From contig BFEA01000561.1 in the NCBI GenBank assembly GCA_003427395.1, positions 342,650-395,456 of the forward strand: a stretch of 52,807 nucleotides of DNA, given 5' to 3'. Positions 30,170-39,967 of this stretch are shown one piece after another. A model generated the notes under the pieces. The model did not search any database, had not been told where the DNA came from, and saw nothing but the letters and a program-made list of their open reading frames with translations. Every line of letters starts with the position of its first letter. The first letter of the stretch is position 1. The stretch is from Chara braunii. Lineage: Eukaryota > Streptophyta > Charophyceae > Charales > Characeae. The position numbers and the translations under genes are program-made.

Positions 30170-31380
30170 CAGAGCATTGTTGACCCTAAGCTCATAGAGG
30201 TGCAGCAAGTTGTGGAATAGACACTTAAGGGAGTAATGAAGGAGGAACTCATCTATGCAGGTGAACGGAGCTGGTTTGAAGGTTGTATCTCCAATGGCGC
30301 GGTGACACGGGCAGGATGTACCGACGGACAGGCTTGCAGGCTAGTAGGGAGGCTCCGCCATTTCAAGTTGGTGATCGTTCCAGTGGACCGGAACCCCGGT
30401 GACATGGTTATCATGTGTCCATCCACGTATCACTACGGACTGCAGATGATGTTCAACCTTAATGTGGCCTACGAGCAAGTCCTGGATAAGGTTGAGACTG
30501 ACGTGCTGGCTGCGGTACGCAAGGAGTTCAAAACACGAAGCTTAGACAAGATTGGAGCCTAGAACCCGACGGCTAAGCTTGGGCAGGCGTATATTCTACC
30601 TAAGCATAAGGATTTGACGAGGTGGAGGCCGATTGCACTGGCATGTACAAAGGGTACGAGGACTGTAGGGAGGAGAGTAGCGCGAGCGTTGAATCATCTG
30701 CTGGAGAAAGTATCGGAGGTGAGGCACTTCAACCTAAAGGCTACGGCCTTGCTGAAACAGAACATGTAAAAGGCAGGGCGGAAGCTGAGACTGTTTGGAG
30801 AGAGATCTATGGCCCTAACGTCGAGCTATGACATCAAGGAGATGTTTACATCGTTGCCCCACCAGGAAATATCCTCGTTTGTGGACTAGCTACTGCAGAA
30901 GTGGGAGAAGAGAGGAGTCCATAAGTTGAGCCTTAGCTGGAGAGGACGGGTTGTTGTCCTTGGCCACAGGAGTCTAGGACCTGGGTATGTGTGCGTGAAG
31001 TTTTCCCAGATTAGACAAATGGTCAGCTTCGAGTTGGACAATACCTACATCACCAGTAGGGCCACTATCCTGAAGCAGCGCGTGGGGACTCCCATGGGGA
31101 AGAACTCCAGCCCGACACTGGCCTGTATACTCCATGCCAAGTATGAGGTTGATTTCCTCACATCTCTAGGTGCGGACCAGCGGCTCGTGCATGGAGTCAG
31201 GCTCGTGGACGATGTCACATTGGCAGTTGCGTGCGACATGGAAGATCAGGAAATTGTATCAGCAGCAATGGATGTCGGCCGGAGGTTTGCAACAGCATAC
31301 GGGGAGCAGCTGAAGTTGGTACGGACTGACGATGCTTCCAATTCCTGGGATTTTCTGGGTACTAGAGTCTCAGCGATACC
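30170..31380 (+). pseudogene. PLE reverse transcriptase
   Basis: The frame shows Penelope-type RT motifs: VIVPVDRNPGDMVIM near 30380, AYILPKHKDLTRWRPI near 30590, SYDIKEMFTSLP (motif A, near 30830), KQRVGTPMGKNSSPTLA (motif B, near 31075), RLVDDVTLAV (motif C) near 31200, and SWDFLGTRV at the end. The Gln/Gly-rich motif B with PMG is characteristic of Penelope and TERT-like RTs. In-frame stops at 30218, 30560, about 30767 and about 30888 inactivate it. The thumb is truncated at about 31380. Confidence 0.88.
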
Positions 31381-31620
31381 TGGGCCGCCGCGCCGTGAGT
31401 CCCGCGCGCGCCTTCTTCTCCCTCAAAACCCGCACAGTGACAGACCCTCTCGCTTCTCCTCCTTCTTACTAAGTCGGACCGACACAGGGGATTTCACTTT
31501 TGTCCGTATCCCCGCACTCAATTTTCCAAAAATCCTTGTCTCACCCCATCTTGTTGCCTTTCCGGGGCCCCTTCCGCAATTTTAAACACTCCGAACGGAA
31601 GGCAGCACAGGGCGTGAGGT
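31381..31620 (+). repeat. E2 5' LTR remnant
   Basis: Only the last 150-240 bp resemble the E3 LTR end (caacacgggggattt versus cgacacaggggattt, then cactcaattt, caaaaatccttg, and gcacagggcgtgaggt). The LTR is truncated where it meets the Penelope-like RT. Confidence 0.7.
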
Positions 31621-31645
31621 TGGTATCGGAGCCGACACGTGTCGG
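31621..31645 (+). promoter_or_regulatory. E2 primer binding site and palindrome
   Basis: The sequence tggtatcggagcc at 31621-31633 is followed by the palindrome ccgacacgtgtcgg at 31632-31645, identical to E1 and E3. Confidence 0.85.
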
Positions 31646-31750
31646 TTCTGACAATAGTAAGACGAGTTGGCGAGAGGAAGATCAGTTAAACGATCTAACC
31701 GTCTTAGTACTCCCGTCACTCGACAGAGGTCCGCCAAAGCTCGACCAGAA

Positions 31751-34235
31751 ATGCCCATGGCCAATGCTAATGGAGCACCTCCCCGGGTGATGGTAAGCAT
31801 CCCCGCTACCTTCCCGTTGTATCCCAACTACACTCATCCCGAGTCATGGCTCGAAGCCGTGCAAGCTCAGGGGTATGGTGCCCAGGATCTTCCTCGCGTC
31901 ATTACCCTGCTACTGCGAAACACTGCTCACGATTGGTTTACAAGGCATAGATGGGTAGATTGGGATACGTTCAAGAGGGCGTTCCTAGCGAGGTTCGACG
32001 ACATCAACAAAGATGCTGCATGCTTCGTACTAAAAACCCGACCGCAGGAACCCAGAGAGTTGCTACCCGACTTTGTGGATCGGTTTCAAACCGCATTAGA
32101 TAAATCAGGACGGGAAGAAAACGCTGCTCGAGATTTGTTGATCGATCATCTCCGCAATCCAGTGTTGAAAGCGAAGCTGCAGAAAAAGCTTCCTCCGAAG
32201 ACGAACCAGCTACCCGTTATCATAGCTAAAGCACTTGAACTAGATCTGCTGGACACAAGCAAGTACATCGGTCAGGGGGATGAAGACATCTCGGACACGA
32301 TCCAAGATGTGGCAGTTAAGCGGCGTTCGTGGCTCAGAGCGGTGGGACGATTTTACCCTCGCCCTGATCACGACTATTTGGAGGGACCCTCCCCCGATCT
32401 CTCTCCCTATCATCCCTTGCCTCCCTCGAAGCTTCCTCTTTCTTCAAAGGTGGCACCCGTGAATACCGTAATGCCCCAGGATGGTGCATCAATGCCTATT
32501 ACTAACATGCATCTGACCCAAATGATTCATACCGCTACGGCTAAACAGTTTGAGTGGATGAGTAATCTGCTTCATATGCAGGCTTCTCAGATGGATCGGT
32601 TGGAACAGATCATGACGAAAGTAATCAAAGCTAATTCCAATCCTTCCCGCACCGTTCAAGTTCCTGCTTCGTACCCTCTGCTGACCGCTCCTCCTATATC
32701 TGGACCAGCGCCCCCTGCTCCCCCTCATGCGGTCAATCCAGTAGGGAGGATTGAATGTTACAACTGTAAACAACCTGGACACTTTGCACGTGAATGCCCC
32801 CAGCCAAAGCGTAACCAACCCCCGCTAGCAGCCGCGCCTGTGGCTTTGAATCAAGGTCGGGTGGCCGCATTGTTGGAAGCAACAAAGGATAGAGAGTCTT
32901 CCTCCTTCTCTACCGAACAATCATCTTTGACCGACCCTGTCGCGTCCACTTCGGGATCATCTTCCGAAGCAGCCAATGTCGTTGATCCTACAGAGTATCT
33001 TCATTTGGCAGGGCTGATCGGAGCAATCCAACCTGGCAAAGATGAGCTCGAATGGGTCGAGTGAGGATCTGAACCCGGACCGCAGTTTCGAACGGGAGAA
33101 ATCGATGTCCTACAGACGCTCAAGCAGTTGGATATCCGAGTTCCTGTCCAAGTAGGACACTTGCTAACCATATCAGAGGCAGCAAATGATAAACTTTTGC
33201 AGCAATGTCAGAAGAATCAAAAACGCTTCACATATCGACGCGTTCAGCGTATGCTAAAGAAGAAGAAGGATGACGAGGCCGAGGCAGCCTCTCCCCCTGC
33301 AACCGAACCTGATGTACCTGAAACTGCGCGGGTCGCTACTATCTCTTACGAGAAAAAAAATCACTTTGTGAGTGTTCGATCGGTTCTATGGAAAAGTGCC
33401 GAGTGTGATTGCGAAGTCTGGGGTAAACCGTTCAATGCTCTTATCGATACCGGATCATCGGCCGTAGTCATATCCCTAGACATTGTTAAAAAAATAGGCC
33501 GACTAAACTCGATCCTTTCGCTACCTGGGAAAGACAACTACGTCTCAGCCGATGAAGAAGCCATGAACATAGTAGGGATCATTTACAATGTAGTTGTCAA
33601 GGTTGGTCGAGTGCATGTTCTGGTTGACGCGCTAGTCATCGATGTGCACTCTTATTCGATACTATTAGGATTGCCTTGGGCGATGGCTGTCGGTGCGTGA
33701 ATACACTTCGACTCCAAACAGCTTGTCCTCACGCACATATGGAGGAAAACCTCAAACGATTTTGTTACGGGTTTCCACTCGATCGTCGATAAAGAATCCC
33801 AGCACTGTCCAGATAGGAATGGTCCAGGTCCTGAGCCCGGAAGATTCTCCCCCAAACAATGACGAGGAGCAGCACCTTGCTGGTGATGGCGAGTACGACG
33901 AATGCGATTATGAGGAAGAGATGAACTACATGCCTAGCGAAAGAGAATGGGAACAATTAGTTGAAATGTTCGGTCACGAAACTAAAGAGGAATTTCAAAT
34001 GATCCCAGCAACCACACGAACATTTGATCTGAGCTCAGGAAGCAGCGAACCTAGCCATACTTTATCCGCATCTCCTCCCGCATCAACAGAAACGCGGATT
34101 CCCGCCACGTCATTTATGGGGAACCGGTCTTGCGGATTTCAGATGTGGCTGATTTTTTGGAACCCCCTCTCACCTTGTACGAGGGCGCACTTTCACTCCG
34201 AGATAGGTATCAACAGATGAATTAGTACCTGGATC
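31751..34235 (+). pseudogene. E2 gag-protease
   Basis: ATG 31751 begins MPMANAN. Gag core (HDWFTRHRWVDWDTF, FLARFD, LLPDFVDRFQ), zinc knuckle CYNCKQPGHFAREC near 32755, a Ser-rich linker, TGA at 33062-33064, then the aspartic protease ALIDTGSSAVV near 33440, TGA 33698-33700 and a frameshift. The E1/E3 stop after the acidic region is absent here (TTRTFDLSSG reads through), so this copy may show a continuous gag-pol ancestor. All zinc and catalytic residues of the knuckle and protease are present. Confidence 0.88.
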
Positions 34236-34251
34236 TTTCCGTCTCTCCACC

Positions 34252-34749
34252 CAGATCGTTGCTCACACAAGGTGCTATGATCGCCCTCATTAGAAAAAAA
34301 GCCGAAATCCCGATCAATGATGTTCCAGATCTTATGCAAAAGGTGGCTGAGTTAACAGGATTGGAAGTAGCGGAAAGCACCACTGACTCTGAAACCGATG
34401 CCAAAATTAAGGAAACTGAAATGATTAGTCTAGCCGAGTCACAAATGATTGCCACTGTCTTCTCGGTCCGAACCAGTAGCTCCATTTCTGTTTTTCCGCC
34501 CAGATCGTTACTAACGACAGGAGCAACCATCCCTTTGATTAAACAAGAAGCAGAAGCAGCGGTTGGTGATATACCTTATCTGATGCAAGAAATGACGGAT
34601 CTAACAGGTCTAACTGTGAAATCGACTTTGGTTTGTTCAGAGACTGATGCTGAAGCTAAAGAAACTGAAATGATCAGCCCCGCCGAATCTCAGATGATAG
34701 CAACTGTCTTTTCTGTTCGCACCAGTAGTTTCGTTTTTTCTAGTGTCCA
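34252..34749 (+). repeat. Tandem 249-bp (83-codon) linker module
   Basis: Two in-frame copies start at the cagatcgtt block at 34252 and 34501, 249 bp apart. Each encodes RSLLT-G-, ALI or PLIK, a D-PxLMQ helix-like segment, an SETDA-KETEMIS segment and AESQMIATVFSVRTSS. E3 has one copy and E1 none. The module lies between protease and RT. Function unknown. Confidence 0.88.
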
Positions 34750-34831
34750 TGATCGGCGGGAACGACCGGTTGATTGGGTCGACATGCCCCTCAAGCTTCC
34801 CGGGGAATCAACAATCACCTTACCGAGCCAC

Positions 34832-35353
34832 CAACATAAAAAATTTCCAAAACTAAATACTAATTCTATGGTAAAATTACATTCTAAATTTCAAATTTTC
34901 ATTCCATGTTAAAAAATATCATTCCAATTTAAAAAATTTTCATCTTACTTGAAAACTTTCATTCCAAGAATGGGGTATCCCTTCTTATTTGAATTGCATG
35001 CTAGAGATGGAATGAAAGTCTGGATGAGTTCATGAAATATTTTAATTGGACTGTCATTCTATGTAAGGATTTCCAGTCATAAATAAGTTAATCCAATTTA
35101 AATTAGAAGGTATTTGTTATAGTAGAATGAAAGTTTAATAAAGACATTTCATAAACTCATCCAGACTTTCATTCCATCTTGAACAAATACATGTGGTTGA
35201 AAGGGAAAACTCATATTTAGATGGGAACTTATAAAATAAAACTGAAAATTTTAAAATTGGACGAACATTGAAATGATAATTTATAAATATGAAGGATTTT
35301 TTTTGAATGGAATATTTTTTCAACTTTCATTTCTCGTGGGAATTTTTCTGTTG
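34832..35353. mobile_element. 523-bp-family foldback element, copy 2
   Basis: 522-bp insert with the same inverted termini (caacataaaaaatttcc and ggaatttttctgttg), flanked by AC at 34830-34831 and 35354-35355. The empty site is preserved in E3 near 45692-45700. It is in the same window orientation as copy 1 and interrupts the RT upstream region of E2. Confidence 0.9.
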
Positions 35354-36484
35354 ACGTCCTCGCGGAACTTCGGAAATCGTTAATCTGTGTTTTAAATGAC
35401 TACGCAGAAGTATTGAGCATACACGATAATGATATCGGCTTAACTAATGTGATCGAGCATGCCATCCTCACGGGAGATCATCCGCCCATTAGCTGCGCTC
35501 CTTACCGATACTCGCCAGCTCAACGAGCGGCCACTTTTCAGCGGATTAAAGAGTTCAAAGCTAATGGATGGATCGAATCCGCAATAGGACCATTGTTTTT
35601 TCCCGTAGTAATTGTGCCCAAAAAGGCCGGAGGGATTCGCATTTGCATTGATGACCGGAAGTTGAATGATATCACGATCAAAGATGTGTACCCCCTCCCC
35701 CGGATTGATGAGTTGTTGGATGCGATTGGGAGTGCTCGATTTTTCAGTAAGTTTGATGTTCGTCATGAGCTCCATCACCTTCTTGTCCCAGAAGAAGATC
35801 ATCCGAAAACGGCGTTTGTATTTTTCGAAGGTACGTGGCAGTGAATTCGATGTTCGATGGGTATCTGCAACGCCCCCGCGACCTTTCAGCGAGCCATGAA
35901 TATGGTTTTTCAGAACTTCGTACGGAAGACACGTTTGGCATAGAGCATCATCAACTACTGCGTGATAGTATACATGGATGACATTCTTGTGTACTCGAGT
36001 TTCTACGAGGGACACGTGCAGCATATCGAATGGGCGCTGCATGCGTTACGAGATGCGTGTTTCAAGGTGGCTTTTCAAGGTGGACTCGAGAGCGTAGTGA
36101 AGTATGCATCCAAATCGGTGCCCGCCTGCAAGTGCAACTACGCCGCTGCGAGGAGAATGCTACGCGGCGCTCTGGGGAATCAGTCACTTTCGCGCTTACC
36201 TGTACGGGCGGAAGTTCACCTTGGTAACCGATCACGAGCCCCTGATGGCTCTGAAGAAATCGAAGGATTACTCGGGCATGATCGGGCGATGAGCAACGGT
36301 GCAGCAAAGCGTGGACTTTGATATTCATCATCGGAAGCACGAGAGACATGGGAATGCGGACGGACTGACACGACTGCACTGGCCCGAGAAGGTTCCGAAG
36401 AGTGAGGAGGTGATTCCGTGGAACGAACCCGAAAAGGAGGTTGGGCCTCGGTACTGTCAAGTGGAGATCTTGTCGAAGCAGTAA
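35354..36484 (+). pseudogene. E2 RT-RNase H, internally deleted
   Basis: The RT frame shows HDNDIGLTNV, VIVPKKAGGIRICIDD, FSKFDVRHELHH, TGA for Trp at 35842, TAG for Gln at 35941, and YMDDILVYSS near 35970. After DACFKVAF the sequence jumps to GLESVVKYASKS, skipping about 400 bp present in E3 (connection domain and first RNase H Asp). A caaggtgg microhomology sits at the junction. RNase H remnants TLVTDHEPL and HERHGNADGLTR follow, and the ORF ends at TAA 36482-36484. Confidence 0.88.
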
Positions 36485-36554
36485 GTGACACGTGGACCAA
36501 TTTGTCTGTTCTACCCTCTCCACATTTTAGACCTGTCTCTCCTCCTCTATCATC

Positions 36555-38173
36555 ATGACTACCCCACCTGTCTCCGCAACCCCCACTTCTCCTACTAATT
36601 CTGCCCCTCTCACTTCCTCAGCTTTCTTCGCCACCTTTCCTGACAAATTCTGCTATTTTTGCACGTGTATTGCACGGGTTTATGGGGTCGATTGTCATCC
36701 TTTTGAAACCGGGTTTGTCGATTGGGTAGAATGTGCCACGTGTGTCAATCGTGCGCACGGGGCCTGCGTTCGAGGCCGCCCGTATGGACGGCCCTGAATA
36801 CGACGAAAAATACCGATGAGCGAAGGTTTGGACGGATAAAATTTTATTGGCGAAATTAGCAGGATTATCATTGGGTCACCTCAGCAAACACGACAGACGT
36901 AGGGCAACCTAGAGATCTCGGGACTTTCGATGGATCAAAAGCGTAAAACTGACGGATCGGGTTCGTGGTTGACGGTTCCCCATCCGTTCCAGAGATATGA
37001 TTGGATCCGATCTGCTCACGAAGAACAGGCCGCTCAATTCGTGATACGTGTCACAGAGGCAACTATAGACCAGAACCGATGGTTCTGGTCCAATATACGA
37101 GATGATGTCAGATACATTGTCGCCAACTGTCTGGTCTGTGCCGCTGACCGCGCCCCAATACGGGGACCAAACACGATAGTACCAACGGAAGTAGAGCGTC
37201 CTTTCCAGCGAGTCAGTACACCTGGCCCAAACCGCTGTGAATATTCTATCCTTTTAGTATTAATTGACCATTTTTCCAAGTACATCGAAGTTTACCCCTG
37301 CAAGACCCGCAAAGCCGCAGAAATAGCCACGTACATCGATCGGTTCCTCTATACTCATCTAGATACGAAAGAAATTCTAACCGACAATGGGTCTGAATTC
37401 AAGGGTGAGGTAGAAGAACTACTTGCGCGAAGGGCGTCACGCTCCGACGTACGGCACCCCATGTGTCCCAGTCGAACGGGTTGGCCGAGAACGCCAACCG
37501 TATGATTAAAACCGGCCTTCGCAGGAATTTAGCGGCACACGACACGTGTTCGTGGCCCGAGATCGTACATCAGACCGTCGGGATCCACAGTGCCACCCCT
37601 CATGAGTCCACGGGGTATACCCCTTTTCATCTTCGTACTAATAGCCTCCCCTGTNTCGACTACCGGGGTAACTCGAAAATTGCCGAAGCAGGGGGTAGAG
37701 ACACGCGTGCAGCCCTCAAGGCCAAGGCCAAAAGGTATACCGAACTAATGGAGCAGGCCGTCTTGAAGCTAGCCCGAAAAAGACAGAGGATGATCGATCT
37801 AGCCCACGATAGGCAGGTCTGTAGCTACGAGGCTCGGAATGGAAATGTTGGGCCCCAGCATCAATATAAATTAAGGGACCTAGTGCAGGTAGGTAAATGT
37901 GCATGCGATCGGAAACTCGCTCCCAAGTTTTCTGGCTGTTTTCCCGTTGTCGAGCTCAGACCCAACGGCGCTAACACGGTGCACGTCGCGCCTGAGGCTA
38001 GTGCCAGCCATAGCTCAGTTCCCATCGTCCGGCATACCTCCTACCTCCGTCCTCTTCCTCCCTCTGGTCTTCCTCCCTCTTCTTCCTCAGAAAGCGAGGA
38101 GAACGACAACGGTCTAACTCTCTCTCCGCTCTCTCCCTCCTGCCCTTCGTCTTCCTCTCCGACCTCACCATGA
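36555..38173 (+). pseudogene. E2 PHD-finger integrase
   Basis: ATG 36555 lies 70 nt past the RNase H stop, in the +1 frame. The PHD finger begins normally (FCYFCTC, VECATCVNRAHGACV) but a deletion of about 80 bp removes its last C-x2-C pair and introduces a stop at 36795-36797. The HHCC domain (HEEQAAQ, with the second His lost, and CLVC) and the core follow. A 24-bp deletion near 37217 removes the first catalytic Asp segment. LTDNGSEF is retained. A frameshift precedes GLAENAN. The C-terminal module ends with TGA overlapping the A1 start. Confidence 0.85.
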
Positions 38174-38652
38174 GTTTCATCACGGAGCAGGCTCTTGACG
38201 AACAACTGTTGCAGCCACGTGGCCACATCTCAGAAATTCGGCAAGTTCGTCATCCTCGGCTCAATACGGATCTACGGCGTTTGGCGCAGTTCTTCTGCGA
38301 CGTGGGTGTGTGTGTCGCCGCCGCATTTCGAATCGAAGGGAGTCCACACGCAGTGGTATTGGCGAAAGTAATCGCAGTTCATTGGCGAGCGGCTCCCGGA
38401 ACGAGCCACGTCACAACGGTTGCGGCGTTCAGCGGGGACATCAGTTCGGTCAATCCACGGTGGAATATCTCGATCTTGACCTCGCTGCGAGAGTGGACGG
38501 AGCAGGTCTCCAACGTGTGGCAGCACGGTCTTGCCCGGCCAGGGCACAACCTCATCCCGACCTTTGCACCGGATCTTGGCGACATCCGCCGTTCTCCGCG
38601 CGAGCCGCCAGTTGCGATTCCCACCCTCGTCCCCTTCCCACGTCCCCAATGA
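38170..38652 (+). CDS. E2 ORF A1
   Basis: An intact 160-codon ORF that starts at the ATGA shared with the integrase stop (38170-38173) and ends at TGA 38650-38652, which overlaps the A2 start at 38649 as ATGA. It begins MSFITEQALDEQLLQPRGH and contains DLRRLAQFFCDVGV, HAVVLAKVIAV, TVAAFSGDI, SLREWTEQVSNVWQ and a Pro-rich end. No signal peptide, clear membrane segment or known family. Homologues occur in E3, E1 and E4. Its place after integrase is where some plant elements carry env-like or antisense accessory genes, but it does not look like an envelope. Confidence 0.65.
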   Translation: MSFITEQALDEQLLQPRGHISEIRQVRHPRLNTDLRRLAQFFCDVGVCVAAAFRIEGSPHAVVLAKVIAVHWRAAPGTSHVTTVAAFSGDISSVNPRWNISILTSLREWTEQVSNVWQHGLARPGHNLIPTFAPDLGDIRRSPREPPVAIPTLVPFPRPQ

Positions 38653-39671
38653 ACCACGCCGATCCTCTTGCTCCTCTCTCTATNTTCGGTCTTCCCTCTC
38701 TTTTCCCCATTTTCTGGCAGTCTGANCTTCATCCTTCTCTTTCCTTCTCGTTCAAGCCTCTTTCTGTCCCACTTATCAATCCTGGGCATTGGCGGATGTG
38801 NCACGAAACTTTTGACGAGCTGTCCTTCTGCTTGGCCCGAGTACAGGTGACGTGGACGCAGACCAGCGAGCATCCTGCGTGGATCGAAAATTTGGAGCTG
38901 CTGATCATACAGGCTTGGAGGATCAACGTGGAGGGCGATCTTCTTGGCTTTCTCTTTGGATCGATACGGCCAGGCCGCCGCTAGCTGATTGCGCAAGAGC
39001 TCATCGCGCCGATCGCCCAATTAGCGGACGATCTCTCGCCCGACATCGCCTCGCAGAGTGATGGCAGCCCTGCCCCGCACGTCCTCACTCGGTCGCTAGA
39101 CCCGTACCTTCAGTGGACTACGTACTTGGAGGAGCCCAGGGACGAAGATACGCTGCCATCACGGTAGGAGTAACTGAAGCCTTACGATATCATCCCTCAA
39201 GCCTTTTATCCGAAGGCGGAGGAAGTGGTGATCGACGACGACGAGGAAACGTCGGAGGAGGGAAGCTATAGCGAATATAGCGAGGGTGAGCTGAGTGAAC
39301 TTGAAGAAGAAGAGGAGGAAGAAGGAACCGAGTCTGAGGGGGAAGCCTTGCCGGAGGAAGCGGCGCGCACGGGCATGGAGGCGGAAGATCCGGAAGCAGC
39401 GCGAAGGCGCGAAGAAATTGCCACCGGAAAACGCTAGCTGGAGTTCGCCAGCGGAGCCAGCTTGCGCATCGGTAACGATCTGACCAGGAATCCAGAGCTG
39501 TCGAAGCCCGAAGATGGCGACCCAGCAGCCGCCACCTCAAGCGCCGCGCGACGGAGACGGAGACGGAGTCGATCCCCCTCCTCCTCCAGCCCCACCCGTC
39601 CCTCAGTTCGCCCACGTACCGATGCGGGCGATAGGCCTTCGTCCCCGGACGCTATCCCGCCGTCCCCTTGA
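38649..39671 (+). pseudogene. E2 ORF A2
   Basis: A single frame of 341 codons from ATG 38649 to TGA 39669-39671, with stops at 38982, about 39163, about 39169 and 39435. It opens MNHADPLAPLS, then a hydrophobic/aromatic block (FPIFWQS), ENLELLIIQAW, LLGFLFGSIRPGRR, the stop, LIAQELIAPIAQLADDLSPD, an acidic run (YSEYSEGELSELEEEEEEE) and finally RRRRRRSRSPSSSSP. The same order and phase occur in E4. Three N bases lie at 38684, 38726 and 38801. Function unknown. The acidic-plus-RS composition suggests a nuclear or RNA-bound protein, weakly. Confidence 0.6.
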
Positions 39672-39967
39672 TTTTCTCACCCTCGAACAGATCCGCACCC
39701 CCGTCACCTTTTCCCTCCATCCCTTCCTTCCCCATCTCCTCCGCGATTTCTACTCTACCCGCCTACTCGCTACTGTCCACCCCCACGCGTCCCTTCAGCC
39801 CGCTGCCCCCACGTTCTGCTGGCATATTCTGTTGTTCAGCGCTGCGTGGGAGCGATGCAATGTGGTAGAAGTCTACTGCGTAGCCACGGGGACAATCCCC
39901 GCCTGTCGCCTACGACACGATAGGTTCCCGCGGGGCACAACTTACCTTCCCTAAGGGTGGTGACAAC
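39514..39967 (+). pseudogene. E2 ORF B, 3'-truncated
   Basis: ATG 39514 (aagATGG context) starts in the +1 phase within the A2 tail. The protein opens MATQQPPPQAPRDGDG, has a Pro-rich stretch, then GLRPRTLSRRPLDFLTLEQI, FYSTRLLATV, CWHILLFSAAWERCN and VATGTIPACR. After that the sequence diverges and the last third, present in E3, is replaced by about 55 bp joining the LTR. No known domain. Confidence 0.65.

Larger units (their letters stand above)
28217..31380 (+). mobile_element. Penelope-like element with N-terminal GIY-YIG
   Basis: One forward frame carries coiled-coil, SAP-like, GIY-YIG and Penelope-type RT segments, interrupted by stops at 28808, 29855, 30218, 30560, about 30767 and about 30888 and by a frame change between about 29830 and 30170. 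The nuclease lies upstream of the RT, as in the permuted Penelope-like clades reported from green algae (Chlamys-type, from memory). The 3' end is lost at about 31380, where Ty3-like LTR sequence begins. Confidence 0.85.
31381..39967 (+). mobile_element. Ty3/Gypsy-like element E2
   Basis: Remnant 5' LTR (to 31620), primer binding site, gag-protease, duplicated linker module, 523-bp foldback insertion, RT-RNase H with an internal deletion, PHD-integrase with deletions, A1, A2 and a truncated B. The 3' LTR starts near 39968. E2 is more diverged from E1 and E3 in gag but nearly identical to E3 from about 37.2 kb to 39.9 kb. Confidence 0.9.

Noticed and set aside
38379-39020. 213-codon minus-strand ORF opposite A2, also in E3
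   Set aside because: It is antisense to A2, includes N-derived residues, and has no counterpart opposite the E4 A2 that I can align.
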